The translations under genes and the position numbers were made by a program. Under the pieces are notes generated by a model. That model was not told the DNA's origin, ran no database searches, and saw nothing but the letters and a program-made list of their open reading frames with translations. A DNA stretch of 42,886 nucleotides from Pseudomonadota bacterium. GTDB taxonomy: Bacteria; Pseudomonadota; Alphaproteobacteria; Rhizobiales; Rhizobiaceae. The DNA is taken from the NCBI GenBank assembly GCA_023390055.1, contig JAEWDP010000013.1:1-42886 (forward strand), written 5' to 3'. Below, one piece after another: positions 24,805-32,578 of this stretch (positions within the stretch are counted from its first letter, which is position 1; each line of letters begins with the position of its first letter).

Positions 24805-25677
24805 CTACTGGCCAGGTGACCGGTGGTATCGAAAATTTGTGGAGATCGCCTGATCACAGGATGCACCATTGTTGATGCATAATGTGGGGGCAAATTCCTC
24901 GGTAACCTGCTTTGGCTTTCGCCACAGGTACCGGATGTCTATCATAAAGGAATAGATGAGAAGAACGAGCGCTGTTGCTAGCAGTGATACTTGCAGCATG
25001 TGTGGGATGAATGGGACAAGCGCCAGGCAGAGTGAGATACCCTGCATGACGCAGATTGTCTTGCGTCTGCCGGAATCGGGAAGTGTGCCCCTCAAACGGG
25101 GGATGCTCATTTGCGCGAACAGGAACGCGTAGCGCATCGACCCTATCAGTAAGACCCAAACTCCGGCCTTTTGCTGGAAAAAAACTGCTACCGCAAGCAA
25201 GAATATCAGCAGGGCATCTACTTCCATGTCAAAACGCGCACCGTAGTCTGACGTTAGTCTGCTTCGCCGTGCAAGGTATCCGTCCATGCCGTCCAGGGTC
25301 AGGCTGAGCGCAGCCAGTGCGGTAATGAATAGCGACATCGTAACTGAGGGGTGATGAGCATCACCCGCCAGTACCGTTCCACCGATCATGGCTGTGAGTG
25401 CAGCGCGAGACGCCGTTATCATGTTGGCCATACCGAAATGTAAGTGAGGGTAGGTATCGAGGCGCGCAAGTACTATGGTGGCAATGGCTGAATGAAGAAG
25501 CAACGCAATAACCGTAGCCAGTGGGGTCATGATCAACCAGACTGCTCCCACATGGGGTACGAGAAATATGATGGCAGCAAGTGTCATCATGGTCGCGCCG
25601 GCCTGGAAATAGGTGACCGGTGGTCTTTGTCGCCTGAAGATCTGTCTGGACCGCGGCCACCCGGCCTGGTTAGCCAT
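24805..25677 (-). CDS. CDP-alcohol phosphatidyltransferase family membrane enzyme
   Basis: The 290-aa integral membrane protein shows the full CDP-alcohol phosphotransferase signature D-G-x2-A-R-x8-G-x3-D-x3-D in DGYLARRSRLTSDY followed by G-ARFD-MEVD. Enzymes with this motif move a phospho-alcohol unit from CDP to an alcohol acceptor in lipid headgroup synthesis. About seven or eight hydrophobic segments are visible. I chose the ATG at 25675-25677 with AGGGAG upstream. The C-terminal tail (about 30 residues) is hydrophilic. It lies 7 bp before the sulfatase-fold gene and diverges from the pterin-like cluster. Its specific lipid product cannot be told. Confidence 0.85.
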   Translation of the reverse strand: MANQAGWPRSRQIFRRQRPPVTYFQAGATMMTLAAIIFLVPHVGAVWLIMTPLATVIALLLHSAIATIVLARLDTYPHLHFGMANMITASRAALTAMIGGTVLAGDAHHPSVTMSLFITALAALSLTLDGMDGYLARRSRLTSDYGARFDMEVDALLIFLLAVAVFFQQKAGVWVLLIGSMRYAFLFAQMSIPRLRGTLPDSGRRKTICVMQGISLCLALVPFIPHMLQVSLLATALVLLIYSFMIDIRYLWRKPKQVTEEFAPTLCINNGASCDQAISTNFRYHRSPGQ

Positions 25678-26073
25678 CGAAATGCTCCCTGTGGTGTCAC
25701 CAGCGCGCAAGCAGCGCATGTTGCATGACGGCGCTGAAAGTCCGGAAGGTATGATCTTGATGCATATTAGAATCATTTCCTAGATTGATAAATCGCAGTG
25801 GTGAACCAAGCCTCCGCTGCTGCCTGTGCGATGCGATAAAGAAGCCGCGGACGGCGGGCTGTTGCGCCCGAAATCTCGCAGGACATGTCGGATATGCCTG
25901 TATGACGTACATAGAGCTCATTTCTAGACCGTCAATTTCTCATGATGCAGGCTCCCATGAACGGACCCCTTGCCTAGATGCCTATTCTCTCTAACTGCCC
26001 ATGAGTGCCGAGGGAAGAAGAGGTGGCAGTCGTGGAGAGCTCGCGCTCACGCAATGGCGAAGATCTGGAGGAG
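25678..26073. other. Divergent intergenic region in front of the MDR/PTPS-like cluster
   Basis: This stretch of about 396 bp separates two outward-facing transcription units. I see no gene in it. It is less GC-rich around 25760-25790, where a promoter could lie. Small inverted repeats are present: CGGGC/GCCCG (25855-25870, 6-nt loop) and TGTA-TGACG-TACA (about 25901-25913). The latter could be a regulator site. No riboswitch class is recognisable. Confidence 0.4.
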
Positions 26074-27036
26074 ATGGACGCAACGGCCCTTTGGTTCGAG
26101 GCCCCGAACGAATGCAGATTATGTACGGAAAGGCTATCGCTGGCTGATCCGGACGCAGTGACGGTGCGCGCCCTGTTCAGCGGTATCAGCCGTGGCACGG
26201 AATCGATTGTCTTTTCCGGAAAAGTTCCCGCAAGCGAACGTGAACGAATGCGAGCGCCGCATCAAGCCGGGCAGTTTCCGTTTCCTGTTAAATACGGTTA
26301 TGCTCTGGTGGGCGAGGTTGAGGAAGGGCCCCAATCCCTCGTCGGGTTACCGGTATTTTGTCTGCACCCGCATCAGGACTGGTTTCGGTTACCGGCTTCG
26401 CAAGTCTATCCATTGCCGCCGGATGTTCCGCCGGCGAGAGCTGTTCTTGCTGCCAACATGGAAACTGCTCTCAATATTATTTGGGACGCCGAAGCCTTGC
26501 CCGGGGATCGAATTGCCGTTTTCGGAGCGGGTGTTGTGGGGCTCCTTACTGCCTATGTGGCGTCACGTATTGTCGGTACCGAGGTTGTTATCTGTGATTT
26601 ACGTCCGGAGCGCGCATACGCAGCTGATGCGCTTGGCTTGATGTTTAGCTCACCGGAGGGAGTTGCGGACAATTGCGACCTGCTCATCAATGCGTCCGCT
26701 GCGCCAGAAGCGCTGGAGATGGCGCTTGACAGGGCTGGGTTTGAAGCACGCATCGTGGAAGCAAGCTGGTACGGGCAGGTGCGCGCCAACATACCCTTGG
26801 GTGGCGCCTTTCATACCCGCCGTCTCACGGTTATCAGTTCGCAGGTAGGTTCTGTCCCTGCCCGCCAGCGTGCCAGGTGGAATCGTTCACGCAGGCTCGA
26901 AAAGGCACTTCAATTATTAGCGGACGACTGTCTCGACGTGCTGATATCGGGAGAAACACCGTTTTCGAGCATTGCCGCTGCCTATCCGGATATTATCGCT
27001 TGTCGCGACACCCTTTGTCACCGAGTTCACTATTGA
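26074..27036 (+). CDS. Zinc-less medium-chain dehydrogenase/reductase (BchC-like)
   Basis: The 320-aa MDR-superfamily oxidoreductase has a nucleotide-binding motif VFGAGVVGLLTAYVASRIVG (about residue 150 onward). The catalytic-zinc residues of classical alcohol dehydrogenases are missing: the Cys site reads SGISRGTES and the usual GHE reads YGYALVGEV. SGISRGTE is typical of the group containing bacteriochlorophyllide dehydrogenase BchC, but there is no photosynthesis gene here. Start choice: the ATG at 26074 has GGAGGAG directly upstream with short spacing; a GTG at 26005 and GTG codons at 26023 and 26032 are alternatives. It precedes the PTPS-like gene by 10 bp. Substrate unknown; a small carbonyl or hydroxy intermediate of the cluster is likely. 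Confidence 0.78.
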   Translation: MDATALWFEAPNECRLCTERLSLADPDAVTVRALFSGISRGTESIVFSGKVPASERERMRAPHQAGQFPFPVKYGYALVGEVEEGPQSLVGLPVFCLHPHQDWFRLPASQVYPLPPDVPPARAVLAANMETALNIIWDAEALPGDRIAVFGAGVVGLLTAYVASRIVGTEVVICDLRPERAYAADALGLMFSSPEGVADNCDLLINASAAPEALEMALDRAGFEARIVEASWYGQVRANIPLGGAFHTRRLTVISSQVGSVPARQRARWNRSRRLEKALQLLADDCLDVLISGETPFSSIAAAYPDIIACRDTLCHRVHY

Positions 27037-27046
27037 AAGGCCATCC

Positions 27047-27445
27047 ATGTTTGCCGTTGAAGTTAGAGACCATGTTATGGTCGCACACAGTCTTCCGCGA
27101 CCCGCGTTCGGGCCGGCACAGGCCTTGCATGGAGCCACATTCTTGGTCGACGCGGCATTTTTTGCACGCGATCTTGATGACAACGGCCTTGCCGTCGATA
27201 TCGGACTTGTAACCCAAGTTCTTGGAGAAGTACTGCAGCCGTTGAATTATCAAAATCTTGATGAGATTCAGGTGTTTCAAGGTAAGGTGACAACGACCGA
27301 GTTTCTTGCCAAGCATATCTTTGACGAACTGACGGCTGCCATCACGGCTGGACGTCTTGGTTCTTCTGGAGCGCGCATTTGCAGATTAAGGGTCACGTTG
27401 CATGAATCGCATCTCGCACGTGGCTGGTATGAGGCGGATCTGTGA
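27047..27445 (+). CDS. 6-pyruvoyl-tetrahydropterin synthase/QueD-like protein with degenerate active site
   Basis: The 132-aa protein has the PTPS/QueD fold pattern: AHSL with H14 (first Zn ligand), LHGATFLVDAAFF in place of the usual LHGHxF, DNGLAVDIGLV, VTTTEFLA (as PTTEN), and a C-terminal Glu (E120 in TLHES) corresponding to the residue that anchors the pterin ring. Key positions differ. The catalytic Cys four residues before H28 is Ala24, the third Zn ligand is Ala30, and the Asp-His pair of the LDH motif reads L-N67-Y68. Normal PTPS or QueD catalysis is therefore unlikely; it may bind a pterin or do other chemistry. I chose the ATG at 27047 with AAAGG upstream. Its stop overlaps the next start. 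Confidence 0.8.
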   Translation: MFAVEVRDHVMVAHSLPRPAFGPAQALHGATFLVDAAFFARDLDDNGLAVDIGLVTQVLGEVLQPLNYQNLDEIQVFQGKVTTTEFLAKHIFDELTAAITAGRLGSSGARICRLRVTLHESHLARGWYEADL

Positions 27446-28485
27446 AGGGTTTCCTGTATTTTGCGCATCCGGGAAACCTAGATATGCGAACCGGTGGGTA
27501 TGGCTATGACCGGCGGGTGATCAATGCACTGCGTGATCTCGGATGGGATATCAAAGTTCTCCCACTTGGAGACGGTTTTCCGGATCCAACGCTGCAGCAG
27601 TTGCGTCACGCTGAAGACGTGTTGTCCATTCTACCAGATGGCGCTACCGTCGTGGTGGATGGACTGGCCTATGGTCTTCTTGATGGGTGGGCATCCAAAC
27701 AGTCCATACGCCTCAAACTCTTTGCGCTCGTTCATCATCCCCTTGCGCTTGAAACGGGAATAGCACCACGACGGCGTGCGAAACTGTTACGCCATGAACG
27801 CGCGGCGCTGTCTTACGCTCATGGTGTTGTTGTCACTTCGCATGCAACGGCCCGAGAATTGAGGAACAACTATGACGTCATGAGAAGCCGGATCGTTGTC
27901 GCCCATCCAGGAGTTGATGCTGCACCATTGGCTATCGGAACAGGTGATCCGGTGCGCCTTTTATCCGTTGGATCCCTTACGCACCGCAAGGGCCATGATG
28001 TGCTGATCGCTTCCCTCTGCCTGCTTCGCGACCTCCCATGGATATGCCGTATCGTCGGCAGCGAAATAATGGATCCGAAAGTTGCTGGGGAGCTGGATAC
28101 CATGATCGGGGAAGCTCTACTGCGCGAACGGGTTATCCTGGCGGGTGAAATGGAAAACCTGAGCGACGAATTTGACCAGGCTGATGTATTTGTCCTGGCC
28201 AGCCGCTATGAGGGTTATGGCATGGCTTTTGCCGAAGCGATGGTTCGAGGCCTGCCGGTTGTCGGCTGTGCGGTTGGCGCTGTATCCGAAGTTGTGCCCC
28301 AGTCGGCCGGCATTCTGGTAGAGCCAAATGATCCCGTATCCTTTGCAGATGCGTTGCGACGACTCCTGGTGGAGCCACATACGCGATCGAAAATGGCGGA
28401 TGCTGCTGCGGCGGTGGGAAGAGCACTCCCATCCTGGCAGGAAACAGCAACAAAGATCGCAGAGTTTTTGGATGAACGAACATGA
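27442..28485 (+). CDS. GT4-family glycosyltransferase
   Basis: The 347-aa GT-B glycosyltransferase has an N-terminal acceptor domain and a C-terminal family-4 domain with LLSVGSLTHRKGHDVLI, and the EX7E motif in EGYGMAFAE (E257 and E265) that binds the nucleotide-sugar donor. It has no signal or membrane segment, so it is cytoplasmic. It starts at a GTG that overlaps the stop of the PTPS-like gene (GTGA, 27442-27445), with GAGGCGG upstream, showing translational coupling. Coupling to a pterin-fold protein rather than to polysaccharide genes suggests a small-molecule acceptor. Sugar and acceptor are unknown. Confidence 0.85.
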   Translation: MKGFLYFAHPGNLDMRTGGYGYDRRVINALRDLGWDIKVLPLGDGFPDPTLQQLRHAEDVLSILPDGATVVVDGLAYGLLDGWASKQSIRLKLFALVHHPLALETGIAPRRRAKLLRHERAALSYAHGVVVTSHATARELRNNYDVMRSRIVVAHPGVDAAPLAIGTGDPVRLLSVGSLTHRKGHDVLIASLCLLRDLPWICRIVGSEIMDPKVAGELDTMIGEALLRERVILAGEMENLSDEFDQADVFVLASRYEGYGMAFAEAMVRGLPVVGCAVGAVSEVVPQSAGILVEPNDPVSFADALRRLLVEPHTRSKMADAAAAVGRALPSWQETATKIAEFLDERT

Positions 28486-29270
28486 GCGGGTTCGACAAGG
28501 ACTGGCTTGCGCTTCGAGAGCCGGCAGATGAGCGAGCCCGAGATCGGCAGTTGCAAGATACCGCCATTCGGATCATCAAAGCTACGGTATACCCGACAGT
28601 TCTCGATATTGGTTGCGGTACAGGAGCCACATACAGAGCACTGGGGGCTGGATCAGGCGCTAACGTTCGCTGGCGGCTGTTTGATCACGACAAGAGCCTG
28701 CTTGCAGAGGCCAAGCGTCGTCACCAAGGGAAGATGATCTCCTTCATCAAGGGGGACCTCAGCGACCTGTCGTCATTGCCGAGTGATGTTCATACTCTTG
28801 TGACTGCCTTTGCCTTTTTCGATCTCTGTTCCGCACCGTATATTGACGGGTTTGCCAGCCAAGTAAAAGACAACTGCCGAGGTGTCTACGCCACTCTTAA
28901 TTACGATGGTGAAATATCCTGGTCTGTTCCTCACCGGCTGGATGGGGTCGTTAACGCCGCGTTCAACCGGCACCAGAAGTCGGACAAGGGATTTGCCCCG
29001 GCTGCAGGGCCCGACGCGTGGCAGGTACTGGCAGGTTCTCTTACGGCACGAGGGTTTCATGTTTCTACGGCCGCTAGCCCATGGATCCTGTCAAAGATCG
29101 ATGTACCGCTTCAACAGGCCTTTCTCGGTGGCGTTGTAAATGCCGTTGCCGAAACACGCGAAATTGCAGAGGATCTGCTAAAGGAATGGTACCGCTTTCG
29201 TGTCGATCTTATCTGTGAAGGAAAGTGTTCATGTCGGGTTGGTCACCAGGACATTCTCGCAGTCGCCTGA
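28482..29270 (+). CDS. Class I SAM-dependent methyltransferase
   Basis: The 262-aa methyltransferase has motif I VLDIGCGTGAT (residues 40-50), an acidic residue at the end of strand 2 (LFDHDKS), and GDLSDL before motif III. It starts at an ATG overlapping the glycosyltransferase stop (ATGA, 28482-28485). Its last 42 bp run antisense through the end of the RibD-like gene. Its place behind the glycosyltransferase suggests methylation of the same product. The acceptor atom cannot be told. Confidence 0.85.
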   Translation: MSGFDKDWLALREPADERARDRQLQDTAIRIIKATVYPTVLDIGCGTGATYRALGAGSGANVRWRLFDHDKSLLAEAKRRHQGKMISFIKGDLSDLSSLPSDVHTLVTAFAFFDLCSAPYIDGFASQVKDNCRGVYATLNYDGEISWSVPHRLDGVVNAAFNRHQKSDKGFAPAAGPDAWQVLAGSLTARGFHVSTAASPWILSKIDVPLQQAFLGGVVNAVAETREIAEDLLKEWYRFRVDLICEGKCSCRVGHQDILAVA

Positions 29271-30053
29271 TTTTTCTCGTTGAGTGGCTGTGGGATGCAT
29301 GGCGCAATCGAAGACGACATCAGTCCCGATATTGTAGACGCTCATAGCAGGCCGCCAGGCCTCGCTGAGACGGTCCACCGGAGCAAGATTGATGCCCGCT
29401 GGCCCAGAACCGATGATAATGGGTGCTACTGAAACATGCAGTCGATCCACCAGATGGGCATCGACAAAGCGTGCTATTGTCTTTGCACCGCCTTCGATGA
29501 GGATGGTGGTGAGATGCCTCTTGGCCAAGGCTTCAAGTATCTCGCGTGGATGAAGGCCCTCTCCGCAGCGGGGCAGTCGGATCAGATCATGATCGTGATT
29601 TCGTATATCAACGTCGTCTGCCTGGACAATAATAACGGGTGCACCATTGTCGCGAAGCAGCTTGGCATTGGCCGGAATACGGCCGTTGCAGTCGATGACA
29701 ACCCTGATAGGGCTTTGGCCCGCGACAGCGCGGACGGAGAGGCTCGGATCGTCGGCCACGACCGTCCCGACACCGACAATGACGGCATCCGTCAAAGCAC
29801 GGCATCGGTGAAGATGAGCAATACCGTCGCACCCTGAAACGTCCTGGGCGTCTCCGGTGCGAGTGGCAATGCGCCCGTCGAGGGACTGACCGACTTGGGC
29901 CATGACAAAAGGTCTGTCGCGGCGCGCAATCGGTTTATAAAGCGCGACGCTTGCGGCATCGATCCCGGCAGGACTGCCAAAGGGATCGATGTGTTTCTCA
30001 CGTATCTGGCAGAGATACTTCCAAGTATCTTCCGTCATATTTGTCGACTGCAT
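29229..30053 (-). CDS. RibD C-terminal-type (dihydrofolate-reductase-fold) reductase
   Basis: The 274-aa protein carries only the reductase domain of RibD, with no deaminase domain. Motifs are AQVGQSLDGRIATRTGD (SLDGRIA at 57-63), GVGTVVADDPSLSVR (94-108) and LIEGGAKTIARFVDAHLVDRLHV. Such enzymes use NAD(P)H to reduce the ribosyl C1' of a riboflavin-pathway aminopyrimidine phosphate to ribityl; stand-alone versions also occur in other pathways. GAGG lies 7 nt upstream of the ATG. It converges on, and overlaps by 42 bp, the methyltransferase gene. Together with the PTPS-like protein this points to GTP-derived heterocycle chemistry. Confidence 0.85.
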   Translation of the reverse strand: MQSTNMTEDTWKYLCQIREKHIDPFGSPAGIDAASVALYKPIARRDRPFVMAQVGQSLDGRIATRTGDAQDVSGCDGIAHLHRCRALTDAVIVGVGTVVADDPSLSVRAVAGQSPIRVVIDCNGRIPANAKLLRDNGAPVIIVQADDVDIRNHDHDLIRLPRCGEGLHPREILEALAKRHLTTILIEGGAKTIARFVDAHLVDRLHVSVAPIIIGSGPAGINLAPVDRLSEAWRPAMSVYNIGTDVVFDCAMHPTATQREKSGDCENVLVTNPT

Positions 30054-30159
30054 GCCAACACCTCGATTTATCGCGTCTTCCTAGAAATATTGCGGTCCAG
30101 GAGATGTTCCCGCACAGCTGACGTCTCGTCAACAAGACTGTCGCGGCGCAGATGCCGGC

Positions 30160-30930
30160 CTAACGAAGGTCGCTGAGGTATGAGTTTTCCGATCGTGATT
30201 TGTCGAAGGCCGAAGGATCGATCTCTGCAAAGATGAGGCCCTCTTCTTCTGGGGAAGCTTGCGCCAGCAGTCTTCCGTCCGGTGCGGCAACCTGGGAAAG
30301 CCCAGCGTAGGAGAATTTCTCATCCGACCCACAATGATTGACATAGGCTAGAAATACCTGGTTCTCGAATGCTCGCACACGGATCATGTGGTTGGCGATG
30401 AAGTGGCCTGACGCCCCGCTCGGCAGTGCTGTTGGAACGACAACCAAGTCTGCACCAGCCTTGGCCAACCGGCGCACATTTTCGGGGAATTCAACATCAT
30501 AACAGATGAGCATGCCGATCTTGATATTTTCCACCGCGATCAGAACAGAGCTCGGGTCATCTGCGCAAAACCAGTGTTTCTCGTACGGGCCATAGAGATG
30601 AGACTTGCGATAGATCCGGGTTTCTCCCCTGCCTTCGGTGAAGAGAGCACTGTTGAAGATTGCGTCCCCGTCCTGTTGCGCAAAACCGGCAATAATCGCG
30701 ATATTGTTCCTCCTGGCAATGTCGTCCAGCCGATCGGTCACGTGGCTGTTCGCAGGCACCGCAAGGTGGATGAAGGAATGGTCGGCGCCATATCCGGTCA
30801 GAGCGAGCTCGGGGGTGATCAGCAAGCGTCCTCCCTGAGCTGCGGCATCCCGTGCGGCAACTTCGATCTTGTCGAGGTTCTCCGGGATGTTGCCGACGAC
30901 AGACCGCATCTGAAATCCCACGATTCTCAT
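30160..30930 (-). CDS. Carbon-nitrogen hydrolase (nitrilase superfamily amidase)
   Basis: The 256-aa enzyme has the Glu-Lys-Cys triad of the superfamily: E41 in ITPELALTGY, K109 in YRKSHLYGPYEK and C143 in LICYDVEFPENVR. Members hydrolyse amides or carbamoyl compounds. The ATG overlaps the stop of the upstream permease (ATGA, 30927-30930), so it belongs to the ureohydrolase-ABC operon. With a guanidino-type ureohydrolase in the same operon, candidate substrates are 4-guanidinobutyramide or N-carbamoylputrescine; both are inferences. The length (256) fits short amidases of this group. Confidence 0.85.
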   Translation of the reverse strand: MRIVGFQMRSVVGNIPENLDKIEVAARDAAAQGGRLLITPELALTGYGADHSFIHLAVPANSHVTDRLDDIARRNNIAIIAGFAQQDGDAIFNSALFTEGRGETRIYRKSHLYGPYEKHWFCADDPSSVLIAVENIKIGMLICYDVEFPENVRRLAKAGADLVVVPTALPSGASGHFIANHMIRVRAFENQVFLAYVNHCGSDEKFSYAGLSQVAAPDGRLLAQASPEEEGLIFAEIDPSAFDKSRSENSYLSDLR

Positions 30931-31727
30931 TGTTCATCCGCCATGGCACCAAGGAGTTTGGGGAGATCGCCAAATCGTGCAATCAGTCCGAAAACCACAG
31001 CGGCAATTGCGAGGAAGAGTACTGTGACGGATGCCATGGTGGGCGTATAGCCATACCGTAAGGCATTGAAAATCTTGATCGGCAGGGTCTCCATTGTGAA
31101 GCCCACGGTCATGTATGCAACAATATATTCGTTGAGTGACAAGACAAAAGCGAAGGCGTAGCCGGAAACTATGTATGGCAAGAGCAGCGGTACCACGACG
31201 GTGCGGAAGACAGTCCTGTCATCGGCACCCATCGTGGCAGCCGCTTCCACGAGCGAGCGGTCAATGGCTGAAAAACCAAGAGACAGGGTGACCAGTGGCA
31301 GTGTTACAAAAAAGATTGCATGGCTGATGACGGCCGTCCACGGCTCTCCGTAAAATCCGGTGGTAGCCCAGAAAGTGAGCAAACCGAGTGCCGTGATAAC
31401 TGGGGGAAGAGTGAATGGAGCAATGCCAAGCAGTTGAAAGATATTGGCCCAGGGAGCAACTCGACGCCAAAGGAACCAGGATAGCGGAAGTGCTGTCAGA
31501 AGTGCCAAGGCCGCCGAACATGCCGCAAGGGTCAATGAGGCAAACAGGGCATTACGCCATTCGATATTAGCGAATATCTCGCTGTACCATGCAAACGAAA
31601 GCCCCTCAGGCGGGAAGATAAGCGATTGTTTCTCGTTTATCGAGACTCCGGCAACAACGATCAAAGGCATGGTGAGGAAAAGGCCGACGGCGCAGAAGAA
31701 AATGCGATGAAAGAAAGCGTTCATCAT
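30927..31727 (-). CDS. PotC-like ABC transporter permease
   Basis: The 266-aa permease has about six transmembrane helices and the EAA loop LVEAAATMGADDRTVFRTVV followed by VPLLLPYI. It starts at an ATG overlapping the stop of the PotB-like gene (ATGA, 31724-31727); the next codon is also ATG. CGGAG lies 5 nt upstream. It belongs to the spermidine/putrescine (PotABCD) type of importer and pairs with the preceding permease. The nature of the ligand rests on the ureohydrolase and amidase in the operon. Confidence 0.88.
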   Translation of the reverse strand: MMNAFFHRIFFCAVGLFLTMPLIVVAGVSINEKQSLIFPPEGLSFAWYSEIFANIEWRNALFASLTLAACSAALALLTALPLSWFLWRRVAPWANIFQLLGIAPFTLPPVITALGLLTFWATTGFYGEPWTAVISHAIFFVTLPLVTLSLGFSAIDRSLVEAAATMGADDRTVFRTVVVPLLLPYIVSGYAFAFVLSLNEYIVAYMTVGFTMETLPIKIFNALRYGYTPTMASVTVLFLAIAAVVFGLIARFGDLPKLLGAMADEQ

Positions 31728-32578
31728 GTCGTCTCCGTTCTTCGCCCGGCATAGACAGCGAGACTTACCAGTGCGAGCGATACCAGAACCAGGAATATGG
31801 CCATTGCGGCAGCAAATGGCATGTTGGATTGATAAATTGCCTGGTCGGTGATGAGGACGGACAGTGTCCAATGCTGCGGGCGGCCGAGGACCTGTGGCAG
31901 AAGATAGGAGCCAAGGGCGAAAATGAAGACCATTATCAAAGTTGCAAGAACCGTATTTCGCAGCGAGGGAATGACAACCGTAAAGAAAGCCCGGACAGGG
32001 GAAGCCCCAAGTGTTCTGGCAGCTTCGGTTAGCTGGGGGTCAAGACGTATGATTGCCGGATACAACACAAGAACTGTATAGGGCAGCGCCTGGTACGTCA
32101 TTGCGGTCATGACGGCTCCAAAGCTGGGTGTGAGGGCTTGCGGCTCGGCCATCAGGCCAAGTGCGACGAAAAAGTTTGTAAGTCCGGCGGTACGTGAGAA
32201 CAGTGTCGACCAGGCAAATCCGATCATGACTTCGGAAAGTGACAGGATGGACAAGAGCGCGACGAGCCAGAAGACCTGAACCCTGCGTGTGGAACGTGAC
32301 AGAAGATATGTAAATGGAACGCCGATCACGACACAGGCAACGGCCACGCCGATTGCCAAAAAAAGAGAAAAGCCAAGGACCTTTCCAAAGAATGGGCTGA
32401 GAAATCGTGCATAATTGTCCCATACGAAAGCCGGCTGATAAAAACCGCCCTGGATCCGTTCGAAAAATGAAACCGCGATCATTGTCGCGAAAGGAATGAC
32501 AAAGAAAGTGATCAGCATTCCTGCGGGAAAGACAAGCGGTCCATAGTCGGTGATGCGCTGTGGTGCCTCTCGCCTCAT
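31724..32578 (-). CDS. PotB-like ABC transporter permease
   Basis: The 284-aa permease has about six transmembrane helices and the EAA loop LTEAARTLGASPVRAFFTVV followed by IPSLRNTV. The ATG overlaps the stop of the ATPase gene (ATGA, 32575-32578). No strong ribosome-binding site is visible, so translation probably depends on coupling. It forms the first half of the inner-membrane channel with the PotC-like partner. Confidence 0.88.
   Translation of the reverse strand: MRREAPQRITDYGPLVFPAGMLITFFVIPFATMIAVSFFERIQGGFYQPAFVWDNYARFLSPFFGKVLGFSLFLAIGVAVACVVIGVPFTYLLSRSTRRVQVFWLVALLSILSLSEVMIGFAWSTLFSRTAGLTNFFVALGLMAEPQALTPSFGAVMTAMTYQALPYTVLVLYPAIIRLDPQLTEAARTLGASPVRAFFTVVIPSLRNTVLATLIMVFIFALGSYLLPQVLGRPQHWTLSVLITDQAIYQSNMPFAAAMAIFLVLVSLALVSLAVYAGRRTETT

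Noticed and set aside
26074..27036. Photosynthesis gene bchC
   Set aside because: The motif SGISRGTE is shared with BchC, but no other bacteriochlorophyll gene is present and the neighbours point to a different pathway.
27047..27445. Ordinary queD (queuosine/7-deazapurine synthesis)
   Set aside because: Catalytic Cys, the Asp-His pair and one zinc ligand are replaced, and no queC, queE or queF is nearby.
30574..31050. Plus-strand open frame of 158 codons over the amidase start
   Set aside because: Antisense to the amidase and permease with intact catalytic motifs; no ribosome-binding site.
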